A DNA stretch of 64,000 nt from Segnochrobactrum spirostomi (GCF_009600605.1 NZ_VWNA01000001.1:992001-1056000); one strand, 5' to 3'. Shown: positions 1-9,308, numbered from the stretch's first letter. Made by a program: numbers and translations. The notes: a model not told the origin generated them from the letters alone.

Positions 1-151
1 GCAGGCGCCCCACTCTGGCCAAAGCGCCACAGTCATGGTATCCGTCCGTTCACTCTTCGTTCGCAATCAGGCCGCCCCGGTCTACGGGTATCCTTCGACG
101 AGGGCGCGGTCCGCCCCCCTCGATCCCGTCCGCGGCAGCCCGCTTGAGGGT

Positions 152-1441
152 ATGATCGTGGCCAAGCGAGCCGGAAGCGCCGATCTGCCGCTGCACAGCG
201 GCCGGGTTCCGGCCTGGCTCGGCCAACGGATGACGCGCCTCGGCGCCGTCATCACGCAGGCGATCGTCCACCATTATGGGCGCGACGAGTTCCTGCGCCG
301 CCTTGCCCACCCGTTCTGGTTCCAGTCGTTTGGCGCCGTGATGGGGATGGATTGGCACTCCTCCGGCATCACCACGAGCGTCATCGGTGCGCTGAAGCGG
401 GGGCTCGCGCCGATGTCCGGCGACCTCGGTCTCCACGTCTGCGGCGGACGCGGCCGCCATTCGCGCGAGACGCCGGCGGAGCTGATGGCGATCGGCGATC
501 GGACCGGCCTCGACGGCGCGGGACTCGCCACGGCGAGCCGGCTCGTCGCCAAGGTGGACAGCGCCGCCGTTCAGGACGGCTTCGACCTCTATCTGCATGG
601 CTTCATCGTCGCCGACGACGGTAAATGGGTGGTGGTGCAGCAGGGCATGAACGGCGAAGCGCGCTATGCGCGCCGCTATCATTGGCTTTCGGAAGACCTC
701 AAGACGTTCGTCGAGGCCCCGCATGCCGCGATCGACGGGATCAATCGCGGTGAGATCGTCAACCTGACCGACCGCCGTGCCGCCGCCTCGCGCGCGGGTC
801 AGATCGATCTGTTGCGCACGCTCGGTCCGGACGGGATCGTCCGCGAGATCGCGGCGGTCGAGGGCCGCAATCGAGAACCCGCTCCGCCACCCGACGCGCC
901 CCTACTGCCGCACCTCGTCATGCCGGAGCACCACGACGTACGGCCGAAGGACGTCATCCTCCGCCGCCTGCATGGCGCACTCGCCGCGGCGAGCGACGCC
1001 GCGCCACACGACTTCGCCGATCTGCTCTTGGTGCCCGGCGTCGGGGCGCGGACGGTCGAATCCCTCGCGATGGTCGCCGAGGTCGTCCACGGGGCGCCGT
1101 GCCGGTTCACCGATCCCGCCCGTTTCTCCCTCGCTCATGGCGGCAAGGACCGCCATCCGTTCCCTGTCGCGACCGCTGTCTACGATCGGACCATCACCGT
1201 GCTTCGCTCGGCGATCGAGGCGGCGAAGCTCGGCAACGACGAACGGCTCGACGCGATCCGCCGCCTCGACGCGCAATCGCGCTCCCTCGAGCACGCCGCC
1301 ACGGGACCGTCGCTGCCCGCCTATATCGACGGCGAACGTGCCCGGTCCCACGATTATGGCGGACGCAGCGTGTTCGGATGGGAGCCGCCGCCCGAACCGG
1401 CGGCCGGGGCCAACACCCGATCCGCCCGCTCCCGCCCCTGA
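152..1441 (+). CDS. DUF763 domain-containing protein
   Basis: The protein (429 aa from the chosen start) matches the DUF763 family along its length: the opening KRAGSADLPLHSGRVPAWL segment is the usual family N-terminus, followed by the conserved HSSGITTSVIGALK and HVCGGRGRHSRETP blocks and a C-terminal half with a helix-hairpin-helix-like LLLVPGVGARTVESLA segment. The family has no established biochemical role; the HhH-like segment hints at nucleic-acid contact, which is inference. An open frame extends upstream to 35, but those 39 residues are unlike the family, so the ATG at 152 is preferred although its GAGGG is only one base away. It stands alone on the plus strand, 86 bp before the YffB-like gene. 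Confidence 0.85.
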   Translation: MIVAKRAGSADLPLHSGRVPAWLGQRMTRLGAVITQAIVHHYGRDEFLRRLAHPFWFQSFGAVMGMDWHSSGITTSVIGALKRGLAPMSGDLGLHVCGGRGRHSRETPAELMAIGDRTGLDGAGLATASRLVAKVDSAAVQDGFDLYLHGFIVADDGKWVVVQQGMNGEARYARRYHWLSEDLKTFVEAPHAAIDGINRGEIVNLTDRRAAASRAGQIDLLRTLGPDGIVREIAAVEGRNREPAPPPDAPLLPHLVMPEHHDVRPKDVILRRLHGALAAASDAAPHDFADLLLVPGVGARTVESLAMVAEVVHGAPCRFTDPARFSLAHGGKDRHPFPVATAVYDRTITVLRSAIEAAKLGNDERLDAIRRLDAQSRSLEHAATGPSLPAYIDGERARSHDYGGRSVFGWEPPPEPAAGANTRSARSRP

Positions 1442-1527
1442 TTCATCGACCGCGCGACGAGCCCGCGGCTCTGTTATAGGACGGCGAAGCGATTTCCTTC
1501 GCAGCGACACGGCATTTCCGGGCGATA

Positions 1528-1881
1528 ATGGCGAGCGACGTCACCCTCTACGGCATCAAGGCGTGCGACACGATGAAGAAGGCGCGCGCCTGGCTCGACG
1601 CCCACGGCGTCACCTATGCGTTTCACGATTACAAGGCGGCCGGGATCGACCGCGCCCATCTCACCGCCTGGGCCGACCGCGTCGGATGGGAAACCCTGCT
1701 CAACCGGGCCGGCACGACCTTCCGCAAACTCGACGACGCGGAGAAGGCGGATCTCGGCGAAGACAAGGCGATCGCGCTCATGGAGGCGCATCCTTCGCTC
1801 ATCAAGCGTCCGGTCCTCGTCGCGGGAGACACGCTTCTCGTCGGCTTCAAGCCCGAAAACTACGCCGCCACATTCGGCTGA
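1528..1881 (+). CDS. yffB: ArsC/Spx-family reductase-like protein (YffB type)
   Basis: A 117-aa thioredoxin-fold protein of the ArsC/Spx superfamily. The N-terminal LYGIKACDTMKKA carries a single redox Cys13 in a C-x-x-M arrangement, as in YffB/MgsR-like proteins, followed by the family's FHDYK segment and a C-terminal LIKRPVL (the RPVL loop of ArsC-like folds). The length fits the family (about 115-120 aa). True arsenate reductase activity is not implied: no ars genes are nearby, and YffB relatives are thought to be glutathione-dependent thiol reductases. It lies 18 bp upstream of ybaK and is probably co-transcribed with it. Confidence 0.85.
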   Translation: MASDVTLYGIKACDTMKKARAWLDAHGVTYAFHDYKAAGIDRAHLTAWADRVGWETLLNRAGTTFRKLDDAEKADLGEDKAIALMEAHPSLIKRPVLVAGDTLLVGFKPENYAATFG

Positions 1882-1898
1882 TCGTCCGCGGCGCGCCC

Positions 1899-2372
1899 AT
1901 GTCCAGCACCACCCAGGCCACCCTCGCGCTTACCCGCGCCGGCATCGCCTTCACGGTCCATGCCTACACCTACGATCCGAACGCCGAGCGGATCGGCCTG
2001 CAAGCCGCCGAGGCAATCGGGGCCGATCCCGCGCGGGTGCTCAAGACGCTGATGGTGGAGATCGACGGCAAACCCGCCTGCACGGTTCTGCCCTCCGACC
2101 GCGAGCTCAGCATGAAGCGGGTCGCCGCCGCGTTCGGCGCGAAATCGGCGCAGATGATGAAGCCGGCCGCGGCCGAACGCCTGACCGGCTATCATGTCGG
2201 CGGGATCAGCCCGTTCGGGCAGAAGCGCAAGGTGCCGACGGCGATCGAGGCCACCGTGCTCGCCTTCGCGCAGGTCGTCATCAACGGCGGCCAGCGCGGG
2301 CTGATGGTTGAGCTCGCGCCGTCGGATGCCGTTGCCATCACTGGCGCCGTCGTGGCACCACTCGTCGCCTGA
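1899..2372 (+). CDS. ybaK: Cys-tRNA(Pro)/Cys-tRNA(Cys) deacylase YbaK
   Basis: A 157-aa YbaK/EbsC-family trans-editing enzyme, which in characterised members hydrolyses Cys-tRNA(Pro) mis-charged by prolyl-tRNA synthetase. Family landmarks are EAIGADPARVLKTLMVE, the substrate-pocket stretch LSMKRVAAAFGAKSAQMM, and the conserved GYHVGGISPFGQKRKVPT signature with the GG-x-SPFG loop. Length is typical. A longer open frame exists upstream, but it runs antiparallel to family homology and overlaps yffB, so the ATG at 1899 is chosen. Confidence 0.92.
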   Translation: MSSTTQATLALTRAGIAFTVHAYTYDPNAERIGLQAAEAIGADPARVLKTLMVEIDGKPACTVLPSDRELSMKRVAAAFGAKSAQMMKPAAAERLTGYHVGGISPFGQKRKVPTAIEATVLAFAQVVINGGQRGLMVELAPSDAVAITGAVVAPLVA

Positions 2373-2406
2373 GCAACGAAGCCCCTGCCCTCCCTCGCCC
2401 GCGGAC

Positions 2407-2859
2407 TCAGAGCACGACGAGATCGGTGTGGCCGAAGCCCTTCGTATAATCGAGCACCGAGACCACCGTCGGCGTCACCTCGAAGACCTTCACATCGTCC
2501 GGGGTCGGCAGGGTGAGCGGCGGTGTCGCGCCGGCAGGGTACTTCTCGGGGAGCCGCCCGATGATGCGCGCGGCTTCGGCACGGTTCGTGACCGGACGGG
2601 CGTGGGCGGCCATGGAGAGCCCACTGATCGCCATCAGGTCCGACGTGTCGTGATCGATGGTGATGGAGACGCGGCTGTCGCCGGCGAGATTGCGCGCCTT
2701 CTGGCTATCGGGGGCACAAAGGAAGAAGATCTTGAGGCCGTCGTTGACGTAGCCGACCGTGGTCGCCTGGGGCCAACCGTCCGGCCGCAGCGTGGCGATC
2801 GTCATGATGCGGTGCTCGTCGAGCAGCGCCAGGATCTTGGTGCGGATCGTGTCATCCAT
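2407..2859 (-). CDS. pyridoxamine 5'-phosphate oxidase family protein
   Basis: A 150-aa split-barrel flavin-binding-type protein: residues about 15-35 (RIMTIATLRPDGWPQATTV) and the strand KIFFLCAPDSQKARNL, followed by DSRVSITID, are the PNPOx-like core seen in general-stress and F420/FMN-binding small proteins. It is shorter than true PdxH and lacks that enzyme's C-terminal substrate residues, so a specific reaction cannot be given. The ATG at 2859 is preferred over one at 2880 because GGAGG sits about seven bases upstream of it. Monocistronic, converging on ybaK. Confidence 0.8.
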   Translation of the reverse strand: MDDTIRTKILALLDEHRIMTIATLRPDGWPQATTVGYVNDGLKIFFLCAPDSQKARNLAGDSRVSITIDHDTSDLMAISGLSMAAHARPVTNRAEAARIIGRLPEKYPAGATPPLTLPTPDDVKVFEVTPTVVSVLDYTKGFGHTDLVVL

Positions 2860-3380
2860 GGCGGGACCTCCCCTCGGCATCTCTGAGCCTCAGAATGAGA
2901 CCGTCGGGGCGATGCGGCCTTGATGCGCCTCAAGCGGTGCGGGGCGACGCCCCCCGTTTCGCCCGCCTCCCGGGTTCGATTACCCGCGCGCCGGCGGGCC
3001 AGCCTGTTGGCAGCCCTCGATCGCGCGCTCGCCATCATCGAGCTCACGCCCGACGGCGCCGTCGCTCGCGCCAACGGCAGCATCCTCAAGGTGGGATTGA
3101 TGGGCTATCGCGCCGAGGCCACACGGCGAAGGCGACCGGCGAGAGCGAGCAGCAGATTGCCCGAGCGCCCCGTGCCCATAAATTCGTCCACCGCCGTGGC
3201 GGCTGGTGCGTTCCGCGCGCGGCGCGATGCAGACGCCGCGCGCGCCGGGTCCATTGCCCTACCCGAGCGTCCGATCAACCCAATTTTTTGCATGGCGGAA
3301 GCACGGCTTTTCTCGTCCAATTGCGCGTGTTCACAAGCTTTATCAAATTAAAATTCGGCACACGATAGAGGATCTGCGAA
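2860..3380. other. intergenic region upstream of vgrG1
   Basis: About 520 bp with no convincing gene. Short open frames here have arginine/alanine-rich translations with no family resemblance. Base composition drops sharply in the last 90 bp (3290-3380), an AT-rich tract that is a plausible promoter region for vgrG1. A GGGTTCGATTACCC element at about 2972 resembles a tRNA T-arm but lacks the C61 partner and a matching acceptor stem. Confidence 0.5.
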
Positions 3381-5192
3381 ATGAACGGCAGGCGGACCGA
3401 ATTATTATTGCATCTATCGGCTCCGGCGCTCGGGCAGATCGAGATCTTCGTCACCGCGATCGAGGGAACGGAGAGCCTTTCCGAGCTCTATCGCTACGAG
3501 ATCGAGTTCACCAGCGGCGACGCCATCGATCCGAACGACGCCATCGGCAAGCCCGCCAAGATCACGATCGACGCCGGCGACAATCCCCTCGTCGCCCACG
3601 GCATCCTGGTCGAGTTCAGCGCGGGAGAGCTCACCGCCACCCGCGATTATATCTATCGCTGCACCCTCGCGCCGAAGGTCGCCCTGCTCGAACTCAGCCG
3701 CCAGAACCTCGTCTACGGCGCCGGCGACGGCATCCGCCTCAAGGACCTGATCGACAACGTGCTCGCCAACAAAGCCGGCGCGAACTCGACGTCCGGCGGC
3801 CACGGCCTCGACATCCGCCACGAGCTGCGCATGCGCCGGCAATATCCTGAGCGCAAGCAGGTCGTCCAATATGGCGAGAGCGACCTCGCCTTTCTGCGCC
3901 GCCGCTGCGAGCATGACGGCGTGTTCTTCTTCTTCGAGCAAGGCGACGATCACGAGACGATCGTGTTCGGCGACAAGAACGACGCCTTCAAGAAGGCCGA
4001 CATCGACGGCTCCGACGCCCTCGTCTTCAACGACAAGCGCGGCGCCGCCCGTGCCGACGATCTCGCCATGACGCGCTTCTGCGCGACCGCCAAACCCGTC
4101 CCCGGCAGCATTTTTCTGCGCGATTACAACGAGACCAAATCGTCTCCGTCGATGAAGGTCAGCGCCGCGATCAGCGACCAGGGCTTCGGCAAAGTCGTGG
4201 AATATGGCCTCCATTTCGAGGACGAGGACGAGGGCAAGGCACTCGCCAAGATCCGCGCTGAGGAGATCGCCTGCCGCCGCACGCTCTATGTCGGCACCTG
4301 CAACGCCCCGCAATTGCGCGCCGGCACCGTCTTCACCCTCGTCGACCACCCGCTCGCGGCCTTCGCCGACCGCTTCCTGGTCGTCTCCGCGACCCATTCG
4401 GCGGCGGTGCAGCCGCCTTCCGCCTTCTCACCGCTGCCGTTCGGCCCCGAGAGCCGCACCGCGCGGCCCTATACCAACGTCGTCACCTGCATCAAGCTCG
4501 CGACGCCGTTCCGTCCCGAGCGGAAGACGCCGAAGCCGAACGTCTCGGGACTGTTCACCGCCCAGATTGACGCCGAACCCGATCACGGCAAGCGCGCCTG
4601 GATGGACGACCGCGGCCGCTACAAGGTGCGCTTCGCCTTCGACGACGGGGAATATCAAGCCGGCAAGGCGAGCGATTTCATTCGCCAGAGCCAGCCTTAT
4701 CTCGGCCCCAACGCCACCGGCATGCACTTCCCCCTCGTCGAGGGCACCGAGGTCGTCATCGGCTATCTCAACGGCGACCCGGACCGACCGGTCGTCGTCG
4801 GCGCCGTCTCCGACGAGAAGAACGATGATCCGGTCACCAAGGACAACCACACCCGCAACCGCCTCGTCACCGCCGCCAATGTGATGATGGAGATCGACGA
4901 CCGCGAGGCGAGCGGGAACGGCTCCAGCAGCGGTTCGAGCGGATCCAAGGATGCGCCGTATTTCCGCATCGATACGCCGGCGGAGGTTTCGGGCCGCTCG
5001 TTCACCGGTACCTACCTGCGCATGGGCAAGGCGACCGGCAAGGAGGAGTTCGCCCTTCTCCCCCGCGCCTCGCAGCAGAAGATCTCGGCCGCCATGAAGC
5101 AGATCCAGGCCGGAGCAGGCTCGTCCGCCGGCACGACATCCCCCTCGACGACGGCATCGCCTGCGACGGCGCCGAGCAAGGAGACGACATGA
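3381..5192 (+). CDS. vgrG: type VI secretion spike protein VgrG (copy 1)
   Basis: A 603-aa VgrG (TssI). The N-terminal gp27-like part (residues about 5-370) includes SELYRYEIEFTS, VQYGESDLAFLRR and EHDGVFFFFE. The gp5-like OB-fold follows (about 395-490: GRYKVRFAFDDGE, then GMHFPLVEGTEVVIGYLNGDPDRP), and the protein ends in a Ser/Thr-rich linker. VgrG trimers form the puncturing tip of the T6SS tail tube and carry effectors. No tss/tssB-C, PAAR, DUF4123 chaperone or immunity gene is nearby, so this is an orphan spike that must use an apparatus encoded elsewhere. The linker ends in an ATGA overlap with the next gene. About 88-90 % identical by eye to copy 2 at 6595. Confidence 0.95.
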   Translation: MNGRRTELLLHLSAPALGQIEIFVTAIEGTESLSELYRYEIEFTSGDAIDPNDAIGKPAKITIDAGDNPLVAHGILVEFSAGELTATRDYIYRCTLAPKVALLELSRQNLVYGAGDGIRLKDLIDNVLANKAGANSTSGGHGLDIRHELRMRRQYPERKQVVQYGESDLAFLRRRCEHDGVFFFFEQGDDHETIVFGDKNDAFKKADIDGSDALVFNDKRGAARADDLAMTRFCATAKPVPGSIFLRDYNETKSSPSMKVSAAISDQGFGKVVEYGLHFEDEDEGKALAKIRAEEIACRRTLYVGTCNAPQLRAGTVFTLVDHPLAAFADRFLVVSATHSAAVQPPSAFSPLPFGPESRTARPYTNVVTCIKLATPFRPERKTPKPNVSGLFTAQIDAEPDHGKRAWMDDRGRYKVRFAFDDGEYQAGKASDFIRQSQPYLGPNATGMHFPLVEGTEVVIGYLNGDPDRPVVVGAVSDEKNDDPVTKDNHTRNRLVTAANVMMEIDDREASGNGSSSGSSGSKDAPYFRIDTPAEVSGRSFTGTYLRMGKATGKEEFALLPRASQQKISAAMKQIQAGAGSSAGTTSPSTTASPATAPSKETT

Positions 5193-6001
5193 CGACGAGC
5201 TCGACCTCGACGGAGACCACGACCGAGACGACCACCACCGACGGCCTGCTGATCTCGACCAGCGGAGACCTCAACGTAAACGTCGACGGAAGCGCGACCT
5301 ACGCTTACGGAGATGGGCATTCTACGGAGGTTGTGAACGGCCACTCTACTCACACCGTCAGCCAAGGCAAATATATCGTCAGCACATCAGATGACATAGA
5401 AGTTACGACCAGTTCCGACTTCGTACTGTCATCTTACGATATGACGACGACAGTGGCCGCCAACAACACAGTGACGGTTCTTGGCGACATGGTCACAACC
5501 GTCGAGGGTGCATTTACCTCCTATTTTAAGAGCAGCACATCAGTAAACCAATTCGATGCCTCGATTCAAATACTCCATGGCGACACGACGATCCTATCGC
5601 TGTCGGGCTCGTTCAGCATGGCAATCTCAGCGTCTGTATCGCTCGCTCTCAGCGCGAGCGTGAGCGTCAAGGTCGGCATAGCCGCAAGTATCGTCGGGGG
5701 TCGAAATATAAGCGTCATCAAAGGAATAGACTGCAAATACGTCGCTGGGAAGAGCGTTCAGTTCGGTGCCGATTCGACAAAATTCATCAGCGGAAAAGAT
5801 GCAAAGACATCAATGTACGACCTCAAGACTGCGTATCTTGAATACAAGAGAGTTGGTCTTGATTTCAAGGATGTATATTTCGTCGATAAAAAGTCATATA
5901 CGGAGTCACTAGAAAAAGATATGGAGTACGTCAAATCTTTAACAAGAACAGAACTCTCAGGACTTTCGTCGACTTCAGTAACACTTAAATCTTATATTTA
6001 A
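5189..6001 (+). CDS. VgrG-associated Thr/Ser-rich repeat protein (detached needle extension)
   Basis: A 270-aa protein whose ATG overlaps the vgrG1 stop codon (ATGA), so it is translationally coupled. After a Thr-rich leader it has DGLLISTSGDLNVNVDGSA, then a series of short beta-strand-like units of about 10-12 residues (alternating T/S/V/D), an amphipathic small-residue stretch at about 145-180, and a charged C-terminal helix (about 225-270). This resembles the triangular beta-prism that normally continues the VgrG spike. The same domain in copy 2 is in frame with its VgrG apart from one missing base. No enzymatic effector motif is visible. GC content falls over the last 300 bp, suggesting a transferred or variable tip. 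Role as spike extension or cargo adaptor is inference. Confidence 0.75.
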   Translation: MTTSSTSTETTTETTTTDGLLISTSGDLNVNVDGSATYAYGDGHSTEVVNGHSTHTVSQGKYIVSTSDDIEVTTSSDFVLSSYDMTTTVAANNTVTVLGDMVTTVEGAFTSYFKSSTSVNQFDASIQILHGDTTILSLSGSFSMAISASVSLALSASVSVKVGIAASIVGGRNISVIKGIDCKYVAGKSVQFGADSTKFISGKDAKTSMYDLKTAYLEYKRVGLDFKDVYFVDKKSYTESLEKDMEYVKSLTRTELSGLSSTSVTLKSYI

Positions 6002-6044
6002 GTTTACCATTCATATTGCATAGTCTGGAGGCGACCCGCGATCC

Positions 6045-6347
6045 AAATCGCGAGCTCATTGGCGCCCACGAATGCGGAGAGGCGTCAATCATCACGTTGT
6101 CGCCGCCATGGGCGGCTGAGACCGCCTCCAGCAGCCCGCCCCAGACCCGGCCGCCCGCCAGCGCACGAACCGACTGTATAGGGTTAGCGCTGCGGCACAT
6201 TGCGCCACGGCGCCCCGGTGAGAGAACGACCAAAGGCATATCGCTGATCACCCTTCGGTCGCCTGCCCGCGCAACACCACGCGCCTTGTTCGGAAGCAGC
6301 GGGGCGATGACCGCCCATTCCTCGTCGATCGACTTGTACCGTCGCAT
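6045..6347 (-). pseudogene. IS5-family (IS427-like) transposase remnant
   Basis: Reading leftward from 6347, MRRYKSIDEEWAVIAPLLP is the typical IS5/IS427-group transposase N-terminus. Further on, GRVWGGLLEAVSAAHGGDN and VMIDAS match the region around the first catalytic Asp (normally VMIDAT). Between them the frame changes: the expected TGAPWR block is read in a neighbouring frame around 6190-6230. Homology stops just after the first Asp, so the rest of the DDE domain is missing. Clearly a dead, truncated copy, lying between the two vgrG modules. Confidence 0.75.
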
Positions 6348-6594
6348 CTCTCTCACTCCCAGTTCGGGCGCTTGGATGGCGACAAACCAGACCACGCAAA
6401 TTTATGGCGCCACCGCCTGGCACTCCTCAGCGCCATGTCCGAAGATGCACCGAATGCATCGCGCGCGGACAGACACCGCAAAAAACCCGGTCTTTCCATT
6501 TTTCTTCATGGATTTGATCCGATCATTCGATAATCATCCCGTCCTCTGAATTTATTCGCTACACCTTTTTTGTGCAGGCTAAGGATTTTTTGAG

Positions 6595-8343
6595 ATGATC
6601 GGTAGTCGAACGGAGCTTTTATTGCATCTGTCGGTTCCGGCGCTCGGGCAGATCGAGATCTTCGTCACCGCGATCGAGGGAACGGAGAACCTTTCTGAGC
6701 TCTATCGTTACGAGATCGAGTTCACCAGCGGCGACGCCATCGATCCGAACGACGCCATCGGCAAGGACGCCAAGATCACCATCGACGCCGGAAACAATCC
6801 CCTCGTCGCCCACGGCATCCTCGTCGAGTTCAGCGCCGGAGAGCTCACGGCGGCCCGCGATTATGTCTATCGCTGCGTCCTCGCGCCGAAGCTCGCCCTC
6901 CTCGCGCTCAGCCGGCAGAACCTCGTCTACGGCGCCGACGAGGGCATCGGCCTCAAAGACCTCGTCGACAGCGTGCTCACCAACAAGGCCGGACGGAACT
7001 CCACCTCCGGCGGCCACGGCCTCGACATCCGCCACGAGCTGCGCATGCGCCGCAAATATCCGCAGCGCAAGCAGGTCGTCCAATATGGCGAGAGCGACCT
7101 CGCCTTCCTGCGTCGCCACTGCGAGCATGACGGCGTGTTCTTCTTCTTCGAGCACGGCGACGATCAGGAGATGATCGTGTTCGGCGACCAGAACGACGCC
7201 TTCAAGAAGGTCGAGATCGACGGCACCGACGCCCTCGTCTTCAACGACAAGCGCGGCTCCGCCCGCGCCGACGACCTCGCCATGACGCGCTTCTGCGCGA
7301 CCGCGAAGCCCGTCCCCGGCAGCGTCTTCCTGCGCGATTACAACGAGACCAAATCGTCGCCGCCCCTCAAGGTCAGCGAGACGATCACCGACCAGGGCTT
7401 CGGCAAGGTCGTCGAATACGGCCTCCATTTCGAGGACGAGGACGAAGGCAAGGCGCTCGCCAAGATCCGCGCCGAGGAGATCGCCTGCCGGCGCACCCTC
7501 TATGTCGGCACCTGCAACGCACCGCAACTGCGCGCCGGCACCGTCTTCACCCTCGCCGACCACCCGCTCGCCGCGTTCTCCGACCGCTTCCTGGTCGTCT
7601 CCGCGACCCATTCGGCGGCGGTACAGCCGCCCTCCGCCTTCTCGCCACTGCCGTTCGGCCCCGAGGCCCGCGCCGTGCGGCCCTACACAAACGTCGTCAC
7701 CTGCATCAAGCTCGCAACCCCGTTCCGTCCCGAGCGCAAGACGCCGAAGCCGAACGTCTCGGGCCTCTTCACCGCCCAGGTCGATGCCGAACCGGATCAC
7801 GGCAAGCGCGGCTGGATGGACGATCGCGGCCGCTACAAGGTGCGCTTCGCCTTCGACGACGGCGAATATCAGGCCGGCAAGGCGAGCGACTTCATCCGCC
7901 AGAGCCAGCCTTATCTCGGCCCCAACGCGACCGGCATGCACTTCCCCCTGGTCCAGGGCACCGAGGTCGTGGTCGGCTATCTCAACGGCGACCCCGATCG
8001 CCCGATCGTCGTCGGCGCCGTCTCCGACGAGAAAAATGACGATCCGGTCACCAAGGACAACAAGACGCTGAACCGCATCGTCACCGCCGCCAACGTGATG
8101 ATGGAGATCGACGACCGCGACGCGGCGCAGAACGGCTCGGGGGCGGGCCGGCCGGTCCGAAGGATGCGCCGTACTTCCGCATCGATACGCCGGCGGAGGT
8201 TTCGGGCCGGTCCTTCACCGGCACCTACCTGCGTATGGGCAAGGCGATCGACAAGGAGGAGCACGACCTCCTCCCCCGTGCCACGAAGCAGAAGGTCGCC
8301 GCGGCGGCGAGCCAAGCTCAGGGTGGGTCCGCCTCCGCACTAG
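6595..8343 (+). CDS. vgrG: type VI secretion spike protein VgrG (copy 2), frame lost near 8143
   Basis: Near-duplicate of the VgrG at 3381, with the same gp27-like and gp5-like OB-fold blocks (QYGESDLAFLRRHCEHDGV, GRYKVRFAFDDGE, GMHFPLVQGTEVVVGYL). Homology in this frame ends at about residue 515; the remaining tail to 8343 is an arginine-rich out-of-frame translation. Aligned with copy 1, the DNA is one base short at the G-run 8139-8143. Adding one G restores DAPYFRIDTPAEVSGRS and runs on into the downstream domain (8235-9146) with no stop, giving one protein of about 850 aa spanning 6595-9146. So the gene is either a frameshift mutant or, more likely, a sequencing under-call. Confidence is for VgrG identity. 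Confidence 0.93.
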   Translation: MIGSRTELLLHLSVPALGQIEIFVTAIEGTENLSELYRYEIEFTSGDAIDPNDAIGKDAKITIDAGNNPLVAHGILVEFSAGELTAARDYVYRCVLAPKLALLALSRQNLVYGADEGIGLKDLVDSVLTNKAGRNSTSGGHGLDIRHELRMRRKYPQRKQVVQYGESDLAFLRRHCEHDGVFFFFEHGDDQEMIVFGDQNDAFKKVEIDGTDALVFNDKRGSARADDLAMTRFCATAKPVPGSVFLRDYNETKSSPPLKVSETITDQGFGKVVEYGLHFEDEDEGKALAKIRAEEIACRRTLYVGTCNAPQLRAGTVFTLADHPLAAFSDRFLVVSATHSAAVQPPSAFSPLPFGPEARAVRPYTNVVTCIKLATPFRPERKTPKPNVSGLFTAQVDAEPDHGKRGWMDDRGRYKVRFAFDDGEYQAGKASDFIRQSQPYLGPNATGMHFPLVQGTEVVVGYLNGDPDRPIVVGAVSDEKNDDPVTKDNKTLNRIVTAANVMMEIDDRDAAQNGSGAGRPVRRMRRTSASIRRRRFRAGPSPAPTCVWARRSTRRSTTSSPVPRSRRSPRRRAKLRVGPPPH

Positions 8344-9146
8344 CCGCCATGCCGTCGACGGACGGACTGCTCGTGTCGACCAACAAAGAGCTGAACGTCA
8401 ATGTCGTCGGGAGCGCGACGCACGCCTATGGAGAGGGCTATTCAACCGAGACGCTGAACGGCAACTCCACCCATAAGGTGGATCAGGGGAAGTTCACGCT
8501 TGACGTCTCGGACAATATCGAGGTCGCGACCCCCCGGAACATCCTTCTGACCGCCTACGACATGGCCACCGTGCTGTCCGGCAACAGCGACACCAAGGTC
8601 CAAGGCGACTCGACCACGACCGTCGAGGGCTCGTCCAACAGCTATTACAAGCAGAGCACGTCGACCAATCAGTTCTCGACGTCGATGACAATCACGCACG
8701 GCGATACCACGATCGTCAAGTTCTCGGCGTCCTTCAGCATAAGCATGTCGATCTCGCTCTCATTGAGCGCCGCTGCATCGACGAGCCTCAGCCTCGGCTT
8801 CAACGTCAGTGTACAACTCGGGGCGTCCGTCAAAATCGTCGCCCCGTCCAACGTCACACTCGTGATGGGGCAAGATTACAAATGGGTCGCTGGCTCGAGT
8901 GTCCAGTACGGATTGAGCGCGAATAAATTCATAAGCGGCACAGATTCTAAGGTTTCTCTAAACGACATCAAGACTGCCGGAATCGAATATAAGAATATAT
9001 ATGCATCCTTCTCTGACGTTATGATCAAAGATGAATACGATCTCACGCGCGAGCAGGCCAATGAGCTGGAGAGCCTGAAGAAAGGGACCATCTCGGCCTT
9101 CAAGGGCGTAGAGTCGCAGATGGTTGCGATGATGAGTATTTCCTGA
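8235..9146 (+). CDS. C-terminal spike-extension domain of VgrG copy 2
   Basis: Paralogue of the 5189-6001 product: STDGLLVSTNKELNVNVVGSA matches its start, and repeated beta-strand units, a small-residue amphipathic stretch (FSISMSISLSLSAAAST) and a charged C-terminal helix follow in the same order. The ATG at 8235 lies inside the VgrG tail (MGKAIDKEEHDLLPRA aligns with the end of VgrG1), so it is probably not a natural start: the segment reads as the continuation of vgrG2 once one base is restored near 8143. If the frameshift is real, this piece could only be made by internal initiation or -1 slippage. No catalytic motif recognised. Confidence 0.7.
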   Translation: MGKAIDKEEHDLLPRATKQKVAAAASQAQGGSASALAAMPSTDGLLVSTNKELNVNVVGSATHAYGEGYSTETLNGNSTHKVDQGKFTLDVSDNIEVATPRNILLTAYDMATVLSGNSDTKVQGDSTTTVEGSSNSYYKQSTSTNQFSTSMTITHGDTTIVKFSASFSISMSISLSLSAAASTSLSLGFNVSVQLGASVKIVAPSNVTLVMGQDYKWVAGSSVQYGLSANKFISGTDSKVSLNDIKTAGIEYKNIYASFSDVMIKDEYDLTREQANELESLKKGTISAFKGVESQMVAMMSIS

Positions 9147-9308
9147 GAACCGATGCTCGGAGAGCGCAAGCCCCTAAAGCAGAACAGTGAGCCGCGAAAC
9201 AGATAAGCGGGAACGTGACTTTCGCGCTTTCCGCCCCGCCTCGCGATACGGGAAGAGCGCAGAATTTCGTTTTATTCCAATGATCTGACCAGAACGGCCA
9301 CCGCGGTA

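Noticed and set aside
2965-3005. GGGTTCGATTACCC tRNA T-arm-like element
   Set aside because: Position 61 is A instead of C, and no acceptor, D- or anticodon stems can be built around it.
2920-3351. Open frame of 143 codons before vgrG1
   Set aside because: Arg/Ala-rich, no ribosome site, and composition changes midway through it; probably non-coding.
8130-8160. Programmed -1 frameshift in vgrG2
   Set aside because: A GGGG slip is possible, but the same one-base deficit at homopolymers in other genes, and a separate coupled gene in copy 1, make under-calling the simpler explanation.
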